Below the pieces are notes generated by a model. That model ran no database searches. It worked only from the letters and a program-made list of their open reading frames with translations, and was not told where the DNA came from. A program made the position numbers and the translations under genes. Shown here piece by piece: positions 45,750 through 54,618 of a DNA stretch of 64,000 bases (the first letter of the stretch is position 1; each line of letters begins with the position of its first letter). This DNA comes from Pseudoflavitalea sp. G-6-1-2 (GTDB taxonomy: Bacteria > Bacteroidota > Bacteroidia > Chitinophagales > Chitinophagaceae). The stretch is taken from contig NZ_JABBGB010000001.1 of assembly GCF_012927185.1 (NCBI RefSeq), forward strand, positions 930,001-994,000, in the 5' to 3' direction.

Positions 45750-48700
45750 ATGAACAAAGCGCTACTGCTGTTTCTTTTTGTACTCATTGCAACTGCTGCG
45801 TCGGCCCAACGCATTTCGGGCAGCATCAAAGGCAAACTCACAGACACCATCTATAAAGAACAGATGGCCGAAGCTACCGTTTCGGTATTGCATCAGTCCG
45901 ATTCCACCCTCGTTTCATTTGTATTGTCGAATAACAAAGGAGAGTTCGAAGTAAAAGACCTCGATACCGGCGCTTATCGCCTCATGATCACTTACCAGGG
46001 ATATGTTCCGTTTGTGAAGGGATTCCGTATCACCCCCGATTCACCGCACATCGATTTGCGTACCATCAACATGGACAAAAAAAGTACCCTGCTGGATGAA
46101 GTGATCGTAGAGGCACCGCCCATCTCCATCAAAAAAGATACAGTGGAGTTCCGCGCCAATTCTTTCAAAACAAAACCCAATGCCACAGCCGAAGATCTGC
46201 TGAAGAAAGTACCCGGGGTGCAGGTTGATAAAGATGGCAATGTAAAAGCACAGGGCGAAGATGTAAAGAAAGTATATGTGGATGGAAAAGAATTCTTCGG
46301 TACCGATCCTAAGATGGCTACCAAGAATATCACGGCAGATATGATCGAATCGGTACAGGTGTTCGACGATATGAGCGATCAGGCCAAGTTCACCAGAATA
46401 GACGATGGAAGCCGCTCCAAGACCATCAACATCAAACTGAAAAAAGACAAGAAGAAAGGATATTTCGGAAGAGCCACCGTAGGGGCGGGTTCCGATGGAA
46501 GATATGAAGGAAGCCTCAGCTTCAACCGTTTCGATAACGACCGGCGCATATCCATTGTAGGAGGATCGAACAACGTGAACAAACAGAATTTCTCTTTCAA
46601 TGATGTAGTTGGAGGAATGGGAGGATTCGGTTCCAGGGGCGGCGGTGGCGGCGGAATGGCCGGCGGTGCAGCCATGATGAGCATGGGCGGCGGCGGATTT
46701 GGCGGAGGTGGTGGTGGATTCGGCGGTGGCGGTGGTGGCCGCGGAGGCGGTGGAGGTCGCGGTGGTGGCGGATTTGGTGGATTCAGTGGAGCCGGAAGCA
46801 GCGGCATCACCAAGAACACCTCGGCAGGTATCAACTACATCGATAAATGGGGATCCAAACTCGATGTTACTGCCAGCTACTTCTTCTCTCAAGGCGATAC
46901 CAGATCCGAACAATCCAGCATCAGAACTACACAACTCGAAGACACGCTTCAACGACAAATAGAGAATGCGTTCTCCAATAACAAAAACCAGAACCATCGC
47001 ATCAACCTCAGGATGGAGTACTATATCGACTCGATGAACTCACTCCTGCTTACCAGCAACGGAACTTTTCAGCACTCCACTACCAACAGTGTGGACACAT
47101 TCAACACTTTCCGTTCTGTAAAAACTTCTCCAGAATACAGATACATCAATGGCCGCAACGATAATTCCAATCTGCGCGACGGATTCAGTCTCACCAGCTA
47201 CCTGCTGTACCGCAAGAAATTCCACAAAGCAGGACGTACCTTAACGCTCGGCTGGAACAACGCCATCAATCGCAGCGATGGCAACGGCAGAACCTATGCG
47301 CCATTCATGTATTTCAATGAAGATGGAAGTCTCGACCGCATCATTCCACAGGATCTGAAAAGCAATCAGAAAACAAGATCGAACAATAATCAGTGGAGCG
47401 CATCGTACACCGAACCGATCGGTACAAACAAACTGGTTGAACTGAATTATTCTTATCAGGATAACAAAAGCACTTCCGATGCAAAGTCATTTGCATTCAA
47501 TGAAAAATCCGGATTATACGATTCTGTGAATGCGCCGCTCACCAACTACTTCGAGAGCGACTACATCGCACACAGAGCAGGAGCCAATTTCAGAATGCAA
47601 TGGAAGCTGAACAGTTTTCAATTCGGTGGTGCTGTGCAATACTCCGAGCTGGAAAGCAGAAGTCAGCGCAACCTGAAAGGAAGAGATACAACCCTGATAG
47701 TTTCGCAGAACGCATTGAACTTTGCACCAACAGCCAATCTGAATCTCGGATTCACCAGAACAAAGAACCTGCGCATCAACTATCGCGGAAGAACCAATCA
47801 GCCAAGTGCAACGCAATTGCAGGATGTGCCCGATCTCAGCAACCGTCTGCAGATCCGAAACGGTAATCCTGCATTGAAACAGGAGTTCATCAATAGCATA
47901 TCGGCGAACTATTCTTCTTTCAATCCCGCTAATTTCAGATACGTCAGCGCTAATCTGCAGTTCAACAATACCAGCAATAAAATTGTGAACAGCATCGGCA
48001 ATGTTCCTTCGGGATTGCTCGAAGCAGATTCGCTCGGCAAAGGAGCGCAATACATTGTGCCGGTGAACATGAACGGATCTTACAATACATCGGCCAATCT
48101 CACATTCGGATTTCCTTTGAAAGGATCACTGAAGGGAAGTAACCTGAGCTTTAATTCCAGCGGCTCTTTCAACCGCGATGGAAGTGTGCTGTTCAGCGAA
48201 AAGAACTTCACCAACACACTTGCGCTTACGCAGGGAGCGGGCATCAACCTGAGTTACAAAGACAATCTGATCCTCGGACTGAATGCCAGCCTCACTTACA
48301 ACAAAGTGAATTACTCCAGCAAACGATCTGCTTTGCAGAATCAGAAATACTACACGCAGACTTATTCTGCAGACCTGAGTTATACTTTCTTCAACAGTCT
48401 GGTTTTCTCTACGGACTTCGATTATTACATCAATACAGGAAGAACGGATGGCTTCAACCAAAGCATCCCATTGCTCAATACCAGCCTTGCATTGCAGGTG
48501 TTCAAGAAGAAAAACGGAGAACTGAAATTTTCTGTGTACGATCTGCTGAATCAGAATCAGAGCATCAACAGAAATGTGGGCGACAACTACATTGAGGATG
48601 TTCGTTCTGTTGTGTTGAAAAGATACTTCATGGTATCATTCATGTTCAACCTCAACAAAGCAGGAGCCGGCAATCAGCGTCCGAAAGGAATGCCGGGCAT

Positions 48701-48752
48701 GCCAAGGAATATCGAACGTCAGATGAGGAATATGCAGGGCGGTCATCCTTAA
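45750..48752 (+). CDS. outer-membrane beta-barrel protein (TonB-receptor-like)
   Basis: A 1000-residue exported protein (MNKALLLFLFVLIATAASAQ signal). It has a CarboxypepD_reg-like domain (about 25-110), a plug-like region (DLLKKVPGVQVDKDGNVKAQG...VYVDGKEFFG), and an OMP_b-brl_3 barrel ending in RSVVLKRYFMVSFMFNLNK. A Gly-rich linker of about 60 residues (near 290-350) interrupts the barrel region. No TonB box was identified. A paralogue with the same layout lies at 50961-53765. Transport or surface function is unknown. Confidence 0.9.
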   Translation: MNKALLLFLFVLIATAASAQRISGSIKGKLTDTIYKEQMAEATVSVLHQSDSTLVSFVLSNNKGEFEVKDLDTGAYRLMITYQGYVPFVKGFRITPDSPHIDLRTINMDKKSTLLDEVIVEAPPISIKKDTVEFRANSFKTKPNATAEDLLKKVPGVQVDKDGNVKAQGEDVKKVYVDGKEFFGTDPKMATKNITADMIESVQVFDDMSDQAKFTRIDDGSRSKTINIKLKKDKKKGYFGRATVGAGSDGRYEGSLSFNRFDNDRRISIVGGSNNVNKQNFSFNDVVGGMGGFGSRGGGGGGMAGGAAMMSMGGGGFGGGGGGFGGGGGGRGGGGGRGGGGFGGFSGAGSSGITKNTSAGINYIDKWGSKLDVTASYFFSQGDTRSEQSSIRTTQLEDTLQRQIENAFSNNKNQNHRINLRMEYYIDSMNSLLLTSNGTFQHSTTNSVDTFNTFRSVKTSPEYRYINGRNDNSNLRDGFSLTSYLLYRKKFHKAGRTLTLGWNNAINRSDGNGRTYAPFMYFNEDGSLDRIIPQDLKSNQKTRSNNNQWSASYTEPIGTNKLVELNYSYQDNKSTSDAKSFAFNEKSGLYDSVNAPLTNYFESDYIAHRAGANFRMQWKLNSFQFGGAVQYSELESRSQRNLKGRDTTLIVSQNALNFAPTANLNLGFTRTKNLRINYRGRTNQPSATQLQDVPDLSNRLQIRNGNPALKQEFINSISANYSSFNPANFRYVSANLQFNNTSNKIVNSIGNVPSGLLEADSLGKGAQYIVPVNMNGSYNTSANLTFGFPLKGSLKGSNLSFNSSGSFNRDGSVLFSEKNFTNTLALTQGAGINLSYKDNLILGLNASLTYNKVNYSSKRSALQNQKYYTQTYSADLSYTFFNSLVFSTDFDYYINTGRTDGFNQSIPLLNTSLALQVFKKKNGELKFSVYDLLNQNQSINRNVGDNYIEDVRSVVLKRYFMVSFMFNLNKAGAGNQRPKGMPGMPRNIERQMRNMQGGHP

Positions 48753-48783
48753 TAAAAAGATCATCTTTCCCCCAAAATAAAAG

Positions 48784-48806
48784 TCCCGGCCTTTTGGGCC
48801 GGGACC
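48784..48806 (-). terminator. stem-loop, terminator-like on minus strand
   Basis: GTCCCGGCC / GGCCGGGAC with a 5-base loop. T residues (TTTTATTTT) follow only when read on the minus strand, so it may end a short minus-strand transcript as well as protect the 3' end of the barrel mRNA. Confidence 0.5.
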
Positions 48807-48868
48807 AGCACATACAAATGTGGTTTCAGAGGTAAGTGCTTATAGTTGTAGAGTTACTATCGCAGGTG

Positions 48869-49030
48869 CTACTTACGTTTGGCGTAACCAGCTGTTGTAA
48901 TCGGCGACTGGCCGATAAACAACACTGTGCAGATACTTCTGAGGAAGCTTAACAAATTGAAAGAGGGCCTGTAAATGCCACTGTAGATCTTAGTACGATG
49001 AATGTCATGGTACATTGTGGTCTTTTTCAT
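48869..49030 (-). CDS. possible 53-residue small protein
   Basis: A frame starting MKKTTMYHDIHR and ending TTAGYAKRK is basic with one hydrophobic segment. It is followed by the minus-strand terminator-like hairpin at 48784-48806. No family is recognised and no clear promoter box is seen, so it may be spurious. Confidence 0.25.
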   Translation of the reverse strand: MKKTTMYHDIHRTKIYSGIYRPSFNLLSFLRSICTVLFIGQSPITTAGYAKRK

Positions 49031-49172
49031 TGATATTGGTTTAGAGATAAAAAAACTTGCGAACAGAATATTACAACGCTCTATTGTAGGTTTTATTGTA
49101 CAAACGTGTAACGTATTTTTTCTATTTGTGCTGCAGTAATCATTTACTATTTTACCGGCAAATCCCAGGCCC

Positions 49173-49706
49173 ATGAAAAGTATACAGATACTGTTGCTCT
49201 TTATGGTAACAACCCTAACGGCATCGGCACAGGGCGTTTTCAATAATCAAACCAATGCTGCATTGCAGCAGGTGATTGAAGACTATCCCAACCGTTTCAG
49301 GAATATTACCGGAGAGCGCCTCCGCGAGCACAATGGCTTTACAGATTACAAATCGAAGATTTCGATACCGGGATCCGTGGACTGCGTTATTTCGCAGGTG
49401 AATCCGCCGGAGAAGATCTGCACCTGGACCTGCTCCTTGTTTGTAAGCAACAACTATGAACAGGCCCTGCAGAAATATCAGGAGTTATTCGATCAGATAC
49501 ACAATACCATCATCCGGGTGAAAGGAGAAAAGCCTTTCATTATCACAGGAACTTTTGCTGCACCGGATCAGGAAAATAAATCAGCTTCCATACGGTTTCA
49601 GTTCCATCCTGTACCACAACTGGCACAGAGCCTGCGGGTAGAGTTGAATATGATCCATAATGAGAACTGGGATGTAATTCTAACAGTAACCAAACAGGCC
49701 GATTAA
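49173..49706 (+). CDS. hypothetical exported protein
   Basis: A 177-residue protein with signal peptide (MKSIQILLLFMVTTLTASAQ). The mature part has two conserved-looking Cys (DCVISQV, ICTWTC) and a C-terminal strand-rich domain (SLRVELNMIHNENWDVILTVTK). No family recognised. It lies between the two barrel paralogues and is convergent with the lipoprotein at 49739. Confidence 0.7.
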   Translation: MKSIQILLLFMVTTLTASAQGVFNNQTNAALQQVIEDYPNRFRNITGERLREHNGFTDYKSKISIPGSVDCVISQVNPPEKICTWTCSLFVSNNYEQALQKYQELFDQIHNTIIRVKGEKPFIITGTFAAPDQENKSASIRFQFHPVPQLAQSLRVELNMIHNENWDVILTVTKQAD

Positions 49707-49738
49707 TCAATTAACCGGCCTGCCGGTTTCACGAAATC

Positions 49739-50659
49739 TTATTTCTTCACACCAAGGGTGTAGATACGGTCTTCTTTTTCACTGATATTCACAATCTGCT
49801 TGCCATCAAGAAAACTCTTTATGGCATAGTCAGCCTTACTGTTATTCAGCAAATTCTGGTTGTTGTACACCAGGCTGAATTGGATATCGGTATTGGTTTC
49901 CTGTGTGCGGGTTACTTGTCCGGATGTGTTGAGTTTCTGACGTTTCACTCTTTCTTTATATCCGCTCAGGTTGTTTTTGGCTAACAGCAGTTCGGGCATT
50001 TCTATCGAAGTGATGTCGGTGAGGAACAACGTTCGGCCTACTCCATTCAGAGAAAAAGGATTGGTATTTTTGTCGTAGGGTTCTTCAAAAGACTGAGACA
50101 CCAATTCATTATCACCGGGCTCCAGTGTGCTGGTGCGGATAATGTTGCCATCGGGCAGGTTGTTCCATTTAAAGAGGAATACTTCTCCCTCTATCACTTT
50201 TCTGGTGCCGCTCAGTTGTCCTGAACTGTTGTACTCGAAGTAAATCGTATCCTTCCCTATTTCGCTACCATTTTCTTTGTAAGCTATATGCGAAGTATAG
50301 GCTAAACGGTCGCCACTGTAATTGAACTTTGATGCTACAAAACGATAAGGGGCCGCATTCTTTTCCTTTTTGGTAATTTCTGCTGTAACGGGTTTTCCAT
50401 TAGACCAGGCAATGGTTGCAGAAAGCTCCGGCAATGTAAGGGTTGGATTACTCTTGAAGGTCTGGGCAACGCCGGTGAGTTGTTGCTGATCGTTATACGT
50501 GAACTTGTAGATGAAATTGGAGTTCTCAAATTGATCGAGTCTTGTTCCTTCGGTAATGGGCGGAGGATCTTTTGAAGGATCCGGGTTATTGTCTTTACTC
50601 TTGCTGCACGCAACCAGTAGAATAGCTGCACTGATGAACACAGGCACTGTACTTTTCAT
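49739..50659 (-). CDS. hypothetical lipoprotein with YD-like repeats
   Basis: A 306-residue lipoprotein (MKSTVPVFISAAILLVAC) with an Asp/Pro-rich linker. The body shows RHS/YD-like strands (YKFTYNDQQQLTGVAQTFK; FEYNSSGQLSGTRKV; SLVYNNQNLL), as in DUF4595-type Bacteroidota surface lipoproteins. Function unknown. It is divergent from the second barrel gene; the gap holds a TTTCTGCGCAGAAA palindrome. Confidence 0.75.
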   Translation of the reverse strand: MKSTVPVFISAAILLVACSKSKDNNPDPSKDPPPITEGTRLDQFENSNFIYKFTYNDQQQLTGVAQTFKSNPTLTLPELSATIAWSNGKPVTAEITKKEKNAAPYRFVASKFNYSGDRLAYTSHIAYKENGSEIGKDTIYFEYNSSGQLSGTRKVIEGEVFLFKWNNLPDGNIIRTSTLEPGDNELVSQSFEEPYDKNTNPFSLNGVGRTLFLTDITSIEMPELLLAKNNLSGYKERVKRQKLNTSGQVTRTQETNTDIQFSLVYNNQNLLNNSKADYAIKSFLDGKQIVNISEKEDRIYTLGVKK

Positions 50660-50960
50660 GGTGTAATTGATTTGTAGTTTTTAAATAGTCTTGATCAAAC
50701 AGATTCACAAAATGAATGCTAGGATTATACATTTAATAGTTTGGTAACAGCAATTGGTATATGAAAAAGGGGAGTTCGTCGAAATGTTTTCTGCGCAGAA
50801 ACATCAACGTATGCGCGTTGAAAAAACACCCTTCACTCACAACATCGATGGATGCACACTAAATATTAACCTTCATTAACATTAAAGCAAGACTGGTTAA
50901 CCTGTTTTGGAATTCACTAGGAATACTTTCGTAGTGTTCATTAACTCCGAAACACCTGGT
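50660..50960. other. gene-free stretch between divergent genes
   Basis: About 300 bases separating the lipoprotein (-) and second barrel (+). It contains a perfect 14-bp palindrome TTTCTGCGCAGAAA (50788-50801) that may be an operator. A TACTTTCG near 50924 resembles a -7 box with one mismatch. Confidence 0.4.
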
Positions 50961-53765
50961 ATGAAAAAATTGGTTTATCTGATCTCGTTTATCGCAATTC
51001 CTTCAATACTGTTTGCTCAGAAGAATGGCTCTGTAAAAGGAATACTCTACGATTCTGTTGCAAAACATCCGATAGCTTCTGCTACCATAACATTGTTGCA
51101 GCAGAAAGATTCGTCGCTCATCAGTTTCACCATGACGGATGATCAGGGAAGATTTATGATAGACAAAATTGCCAACGGCAAATACAGGCTGCTGATCACG
51201 CACGTTAATTACCACAACAGAAGCGAACAGTTTGTTATCGACGATTCAACGCATCAGAAAGAATTAGGACAGCTCTATCTTTCTGATCTGTCGCAAACCC
51301 TCGAAGCAGTAGTGGTAACTGCAGAAGCCCCGCCGGTAACACTATTGGGAGATACTGTGCAGTACAATGCAGGATCTTTTAAAGTAGCGCCCAATGCGAA
51401 TGTGGAACAACTGCTGAAAAAAATGCCTGGTGTTAAAGTAGAGAAAGATGGCTCCATCACAGCGCAGGGAGAAAAAGTGAAGAAGGTATTGGTTGATGGA
51501 AAAGAATTCTTCGGCAACGATCCTAAACTGGCAACCCGCAATCTCTCTGCAGATGCCGTCGATAAAGTACAGGTGTACGATAAGAAAAGCGAACAGGCCG
51601 AGCTCACTGGATTTGATGATGGCAACAGCCAGAAAACCATCAACCTGAAACTGAAAAAAGATAAGACCAAAGGCATGTTCGGTAAAGTAACCGCCGGTAG
51701 CGGTACTGATGATCGTTATCAGGGAAGATTCAATCTCAACTCATTCCAGGGTGCCAGAAGATTAAGCATACTCGGAATGGCCAACAATATCAATGCCGAT
51801 GGATTTTCTTTCAGTGATATCATGGGAGCAACCGGCATGCGCACTGTTTCTTCATCGGGAGGCGGTGCAGTTGTTGTAGTTGAATCCGGCGGGTCCGGAG
51901 GAAGCGGAGGCGGTGGCAACAGCGGCAATATCCGCACCATCTGGGGAACTGGATTGAACTACAATGATCTGATCGGCAAGAGCACAGATTTCTCAGCCAA
52001 TTACTTCTTCAACAATTACAATCCAGTTACACGTACAGAATCGAACCGAACCAATTTTCTGAACGACAGCACATGGCTGTACAAGCAAAACTCCGTAACA
52101 GACAATCTCAACAAAAGCCATAAGCTCAATATGGTGGCGGATATCAAACTCGATTCGTTTCATTCCATCCGCATAGCGCCACAACTGAGCACACAGGATA
52201 CGAGAAACACCGCCTCCCGCGATTTCGAAACACTCACTAAAGACGGAAGCCTGATCAATGAAGGATCGAATCGAAATTTCGATCATACCAAAGGATATAC
52301 ATTTCAGAACGATATCCTTTTCAGAAAAAAATTCCGCAGGGCAGGAAGAACATTCAGCCTGAATCTTCAAACAAACTTCAATGGAAGCAATGGGGACGGA
52401 ACCCTTCAATCTATCAATAGTTTTTATAAACCTGCGGGAAGTTTCCTGCGCAAAGATTCCATGAATCAGCGCAACGAATCTTCTGCAGATGTAAAAGGAT
52501 ATCAGGCAAGAGCAGTATACACGGAACCGCTCTTCAGAAGATCGCTGCTCGAATTCACGGTAAGTAACGGATACAGCCGGTCAAGCTCCAGCAGAACTAC
52601 CTGGGATATCGACAGTAAGCTGAACCAGGAAGTGATCAATAAAGATTATACCAACGACTACTCTACCAGTTACGGAAGCACAGACGCCGGAGTGAAATTC
52701 CGGTCGAAGGGAAAGAAATATGAGTACTCGATAGGAACTTCATGGCAGCAGGCAAGACTGAGCGGAAAGATCATCGCCGGAGTAAAAGACTCCTTGCTGC
52801 AAAAATCTTTCTACAATTTTCTGCCTAATGCCAGCTTCAAGTACAATTTCAAACAGATGCACAGTTTGAATTTCAACTATCGTACAACTACGGTACAGCC
52901 AACAGCTTCGCAGTTGCAGCCGGTACCGGATAACAGCGATCCGCTGAACATCCGTGAAGGTAATCCCGATCTGAAGCAGGAGCTGAAGCATTCCGTATCG
53001 TTGAATGTGATGGCCATCAATCCATACAAGGCAAGATCGTTGTTCTTCTATATTTCAGCCTGGTATTCCAACAACAAGATTGTAGACAGCGATACTTTGC
53101 TCGAAGGAGGTATCAGAAGTACAAAGCCCGTGAATACAGACGGCGTGTATTCGATAGCAGGCGCTTTGAATACTTCACTGCCGTTGAACTTCTTCAAAGG
53201 TGCCATAAGAGTAGGAAGCAATTTTACTTTCAACAACAACAAGCAATTTCTCAACAGGAAAGAGAACAGGGTAAGAAGTTTTGCAATGGGGCCGGATGTT
53301 AAACTCGATCTCTCCTTCACCGATAAATTCGATATGCAGTTCAGTGCGGGCATCAATTTCAATAATGTACGGTATGCGCTTCGTCCGGAATTGAACAACA
53401 AATATTTCAGTCAGGAATACGGAACGGAGGCGAACTGGGAGCTGCCGAAGAAATTCTATTTGTCGAGCGAGTTCAGTTATGTGGTGAATAACCGGTTGGC
53501 AGACGGGTTCAATCTTCGTGTACCTCTCTGGAACGCATCGGTAAGTAAGCATTTTCTGAAAAACGACCGAGGCGAACTGAAATTATCGGCTTTCGATCTG
53601 TTGAACAAAAACGTAGATATCTCCAGAAATGCGAGTCGCAATTACATTGAAGACGTGAGATCTACGGTATTGAAAAGGTATTTTATGCTGACGTTCACGT
53701 ATAGCCTCAATAAAACGGGAGGAGGTGCAGAGAGCGGACCGGGCATCAGAATTATCAATCGTTAA
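50961..53765 (+). CDS. outer-membrane beta-barrel protein, paralogue
   Basis: A 934-residue exported protein (MKKLVYLISFIAIPSILFAQ signal) with the same order as 45750-48752: CarboxypepD_reg-like domain, plug-like region (QLLKKMPGVKVEKDGSITAQGEKVKKVLVDGKEFFG), a shorter Gly/Ser-rich linker (near 310-330), and an OMP_b-brl_3 barrel ending RSTVLKRYFMLTFTYSLNK. The two genes clearly derive from one ancestor but have diverged along their length. Substrate unknown. A start at 50961 places the signal peptide first; the longer frame from 50907 is rejected. Confidence 0.9.
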   Translation: MKKLVYLISFIAIPSILFAQKNGSVKGILYDSVAKHPIASATITLLQQKDSSLISFTMTDDQGRFMIDKIANGKYRLLITHVNYHNRSEQFVIDDSTHQKELGQLYLSDLSQTLEAVVVTAEAPPVTLLGDTVQYNAGSFKVAPNANVEQLLKKMPGVKVEKDGSITAQGEKVKKVLVDGKEFFGNDPKLATRNLSADAVDKVQVYDKKSEQAELTGFDDGNSQKTINLKLKKDKTKGMFGKVTAGSGTDDRYQGRFNLNSFQGARRLSILGMANNINADGFSFSDIMGATGMRTVSSSGGGAVVVVESGGSGGSGGGGNSGNIRTIWGTGLNYNDLIGKSTDFSANYFFNNYNPVTRTESNRTNFLNDSTWLYKQNSVTDNLNKSHKLNMVADIKLDSFHSIRIAPQLSTQDTRNTASRDFETLTKDGSLINEGSNRNFDHTKGYTFQNDILFRKKFRRAGRTFSLNLQTNFNGSNGDGTLQSINSFYKPAGSFLRKDSMNQRNESSADVKGYQARAVYTEPLFRRSLLEFTVSNGYSRSSSSRTTWDIDSKLNQEVINKDYTNDYSTSYGSTDAGVKFRSKGKKYEYSIGTSWQQARLSGKIIAGVKDSLLQKSFYNFLPNASFKYNFKQMHSLNFNYRTTTVQPTASQLQPVPDNSDPLNIREGNPDLKQELKHSVSLNVMAINPYKARSLFFYISAWYSNNKIVDSDTLLEGGIRSTKPVNTDGVYSIAGALNTSLPLNFFKGAIRVGSNFTFNNNKQFLNRKENRVRSFAMGPDVKLDLSFTDKFDMQFSAGINFNNVRYALRPELNNKYFSQEYGTEANWELPKKFYLSSEFSYVVNNRLADGFNLRVPLWNASVSKHFLKNDRGELKLSAFDLLNKNVDISRNASRNYIEDVRSTVLKRYFMLTFTYSLNKTGGGAESGPGIRIINR

Positions 53766-53795
53766 TTAATAATATAGACAGCCAACCTGAAAATC

Positions 53796-53824
53796 AATCC
53801 TGTTGAAATAACAGGATTTTTTAT
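53796..53824 (+). terminator. terminator of second barrel gene
   Basis: Perfect 9-bp stem AATCCTGTT / AACAGGATT with a 5-base loop followed by a T-rich run. Confidence 0.88.
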
Positions 53825-54046
53825 TTAGTAATATTCCCATAGCTGCGACAGTAATTTCTGCTATCACATTGATAAGAATCATGAATGCGAAAATATATTT
53901 GTGATTCAAATACTTAACGGTTGTCCCTTATCGTTGAATTACAAGTTGATCTCGTATAACTCCTATTTGAACGGAGATTTTATATGACTATAATTACATC
54001 TTGATATTAGTCAAGGTGACTTGTATTTTACCCAAACCCAATTCGT

Positions 54047-54589
54047 ATGAAACCACTGGCGCTTACAGCAATGATGGCTGTTGCAGCTGCAACGGCCTCT
54101 GCACAGCAGCCATTACCCATGATCACCCCCGATGTGATCAATGTAACCGGCGGAACATTCAAGAATGGCTATTACTCGCTCGACTTCAGTGTAGGAGAGG
54201 CCACGCTGGTGAATACAATGAAAGATCAGTTTTCCAACTTCTATATTACAAACGGCTTTCTACAGCCCTACCTGTTTGGGTTGTTCGATCCGCGGCCAGA
54301 TAATCATTTCAGTGAAGATGAGGTGCGCATACTTCCCAATCCTACTTACGGCATAGCAGAAGTGAACATTCTCGCGAAACAGCAAGGCAAAGTAAGAATC
54401 TATCTGTACGACAGATTAGGTAAGCTGCTGTATACGCGCGAGAATCAGTCGTATGGTTATGGATGGGTTGAGCGTATAGACCTTACAAATCAGCCGAACG
54501 GCATGTATATGTTCAAGGTTGAGTTAACTCCGAATGATGGAGGCGCGATGAGAAAAGGATCGTTCAAGATCATTAAGGTAGGCAGATAA
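54047..54589 (+). CDS. T9SS-sorted exported protein
   Basis: A 180-residue protein with signal peptide (MKPLALTAMMAVAAATASAQ) and a C-terminal Por-type sorting domain (ILPNPTYGIAEVNI, VRIYLYDRLGKLLY, LTNQPNGMYMFKVEL, SFKIIKVGR), so it is predicted to cross the outer membrane through the type IX secretion system. The middle has the GYYSLDFSVGEATLVNT...YITNGFLQPYLFG block often seen in Bacteroidota. It starts a cluster with the giant repeat protein (30 bases downstream) and 62135-62635. Confidence 0.85.
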   Translation: MKPLALTAMMAVAAATASAQQPLPMITPDVINVTGGTFKNGYYSLDFSVGEATLVNTMKDQFSNFYITNGFLQPYLFGLFDPRPDNHFSEDEVRILPNPTYGIAEVNILAKQQGKVRIYLYDRLGKLLYTRENQSYGYGWVERIDLTNQPNGMYMFKVELTPNDGGAMRKGSFKIIKVGR

Positions 54590-54618
54590 CAGAAATATTT
54601 CCCCTAAATCCAATTTTT

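Noticed and set aside
48869-49243. A 124-codon minus-strand frame after the first barrel gene.
   Set aside because: The upper part overlaps the start of the exported protein at 49173; only the last 53 codons are kept as a low-confidence small gene.
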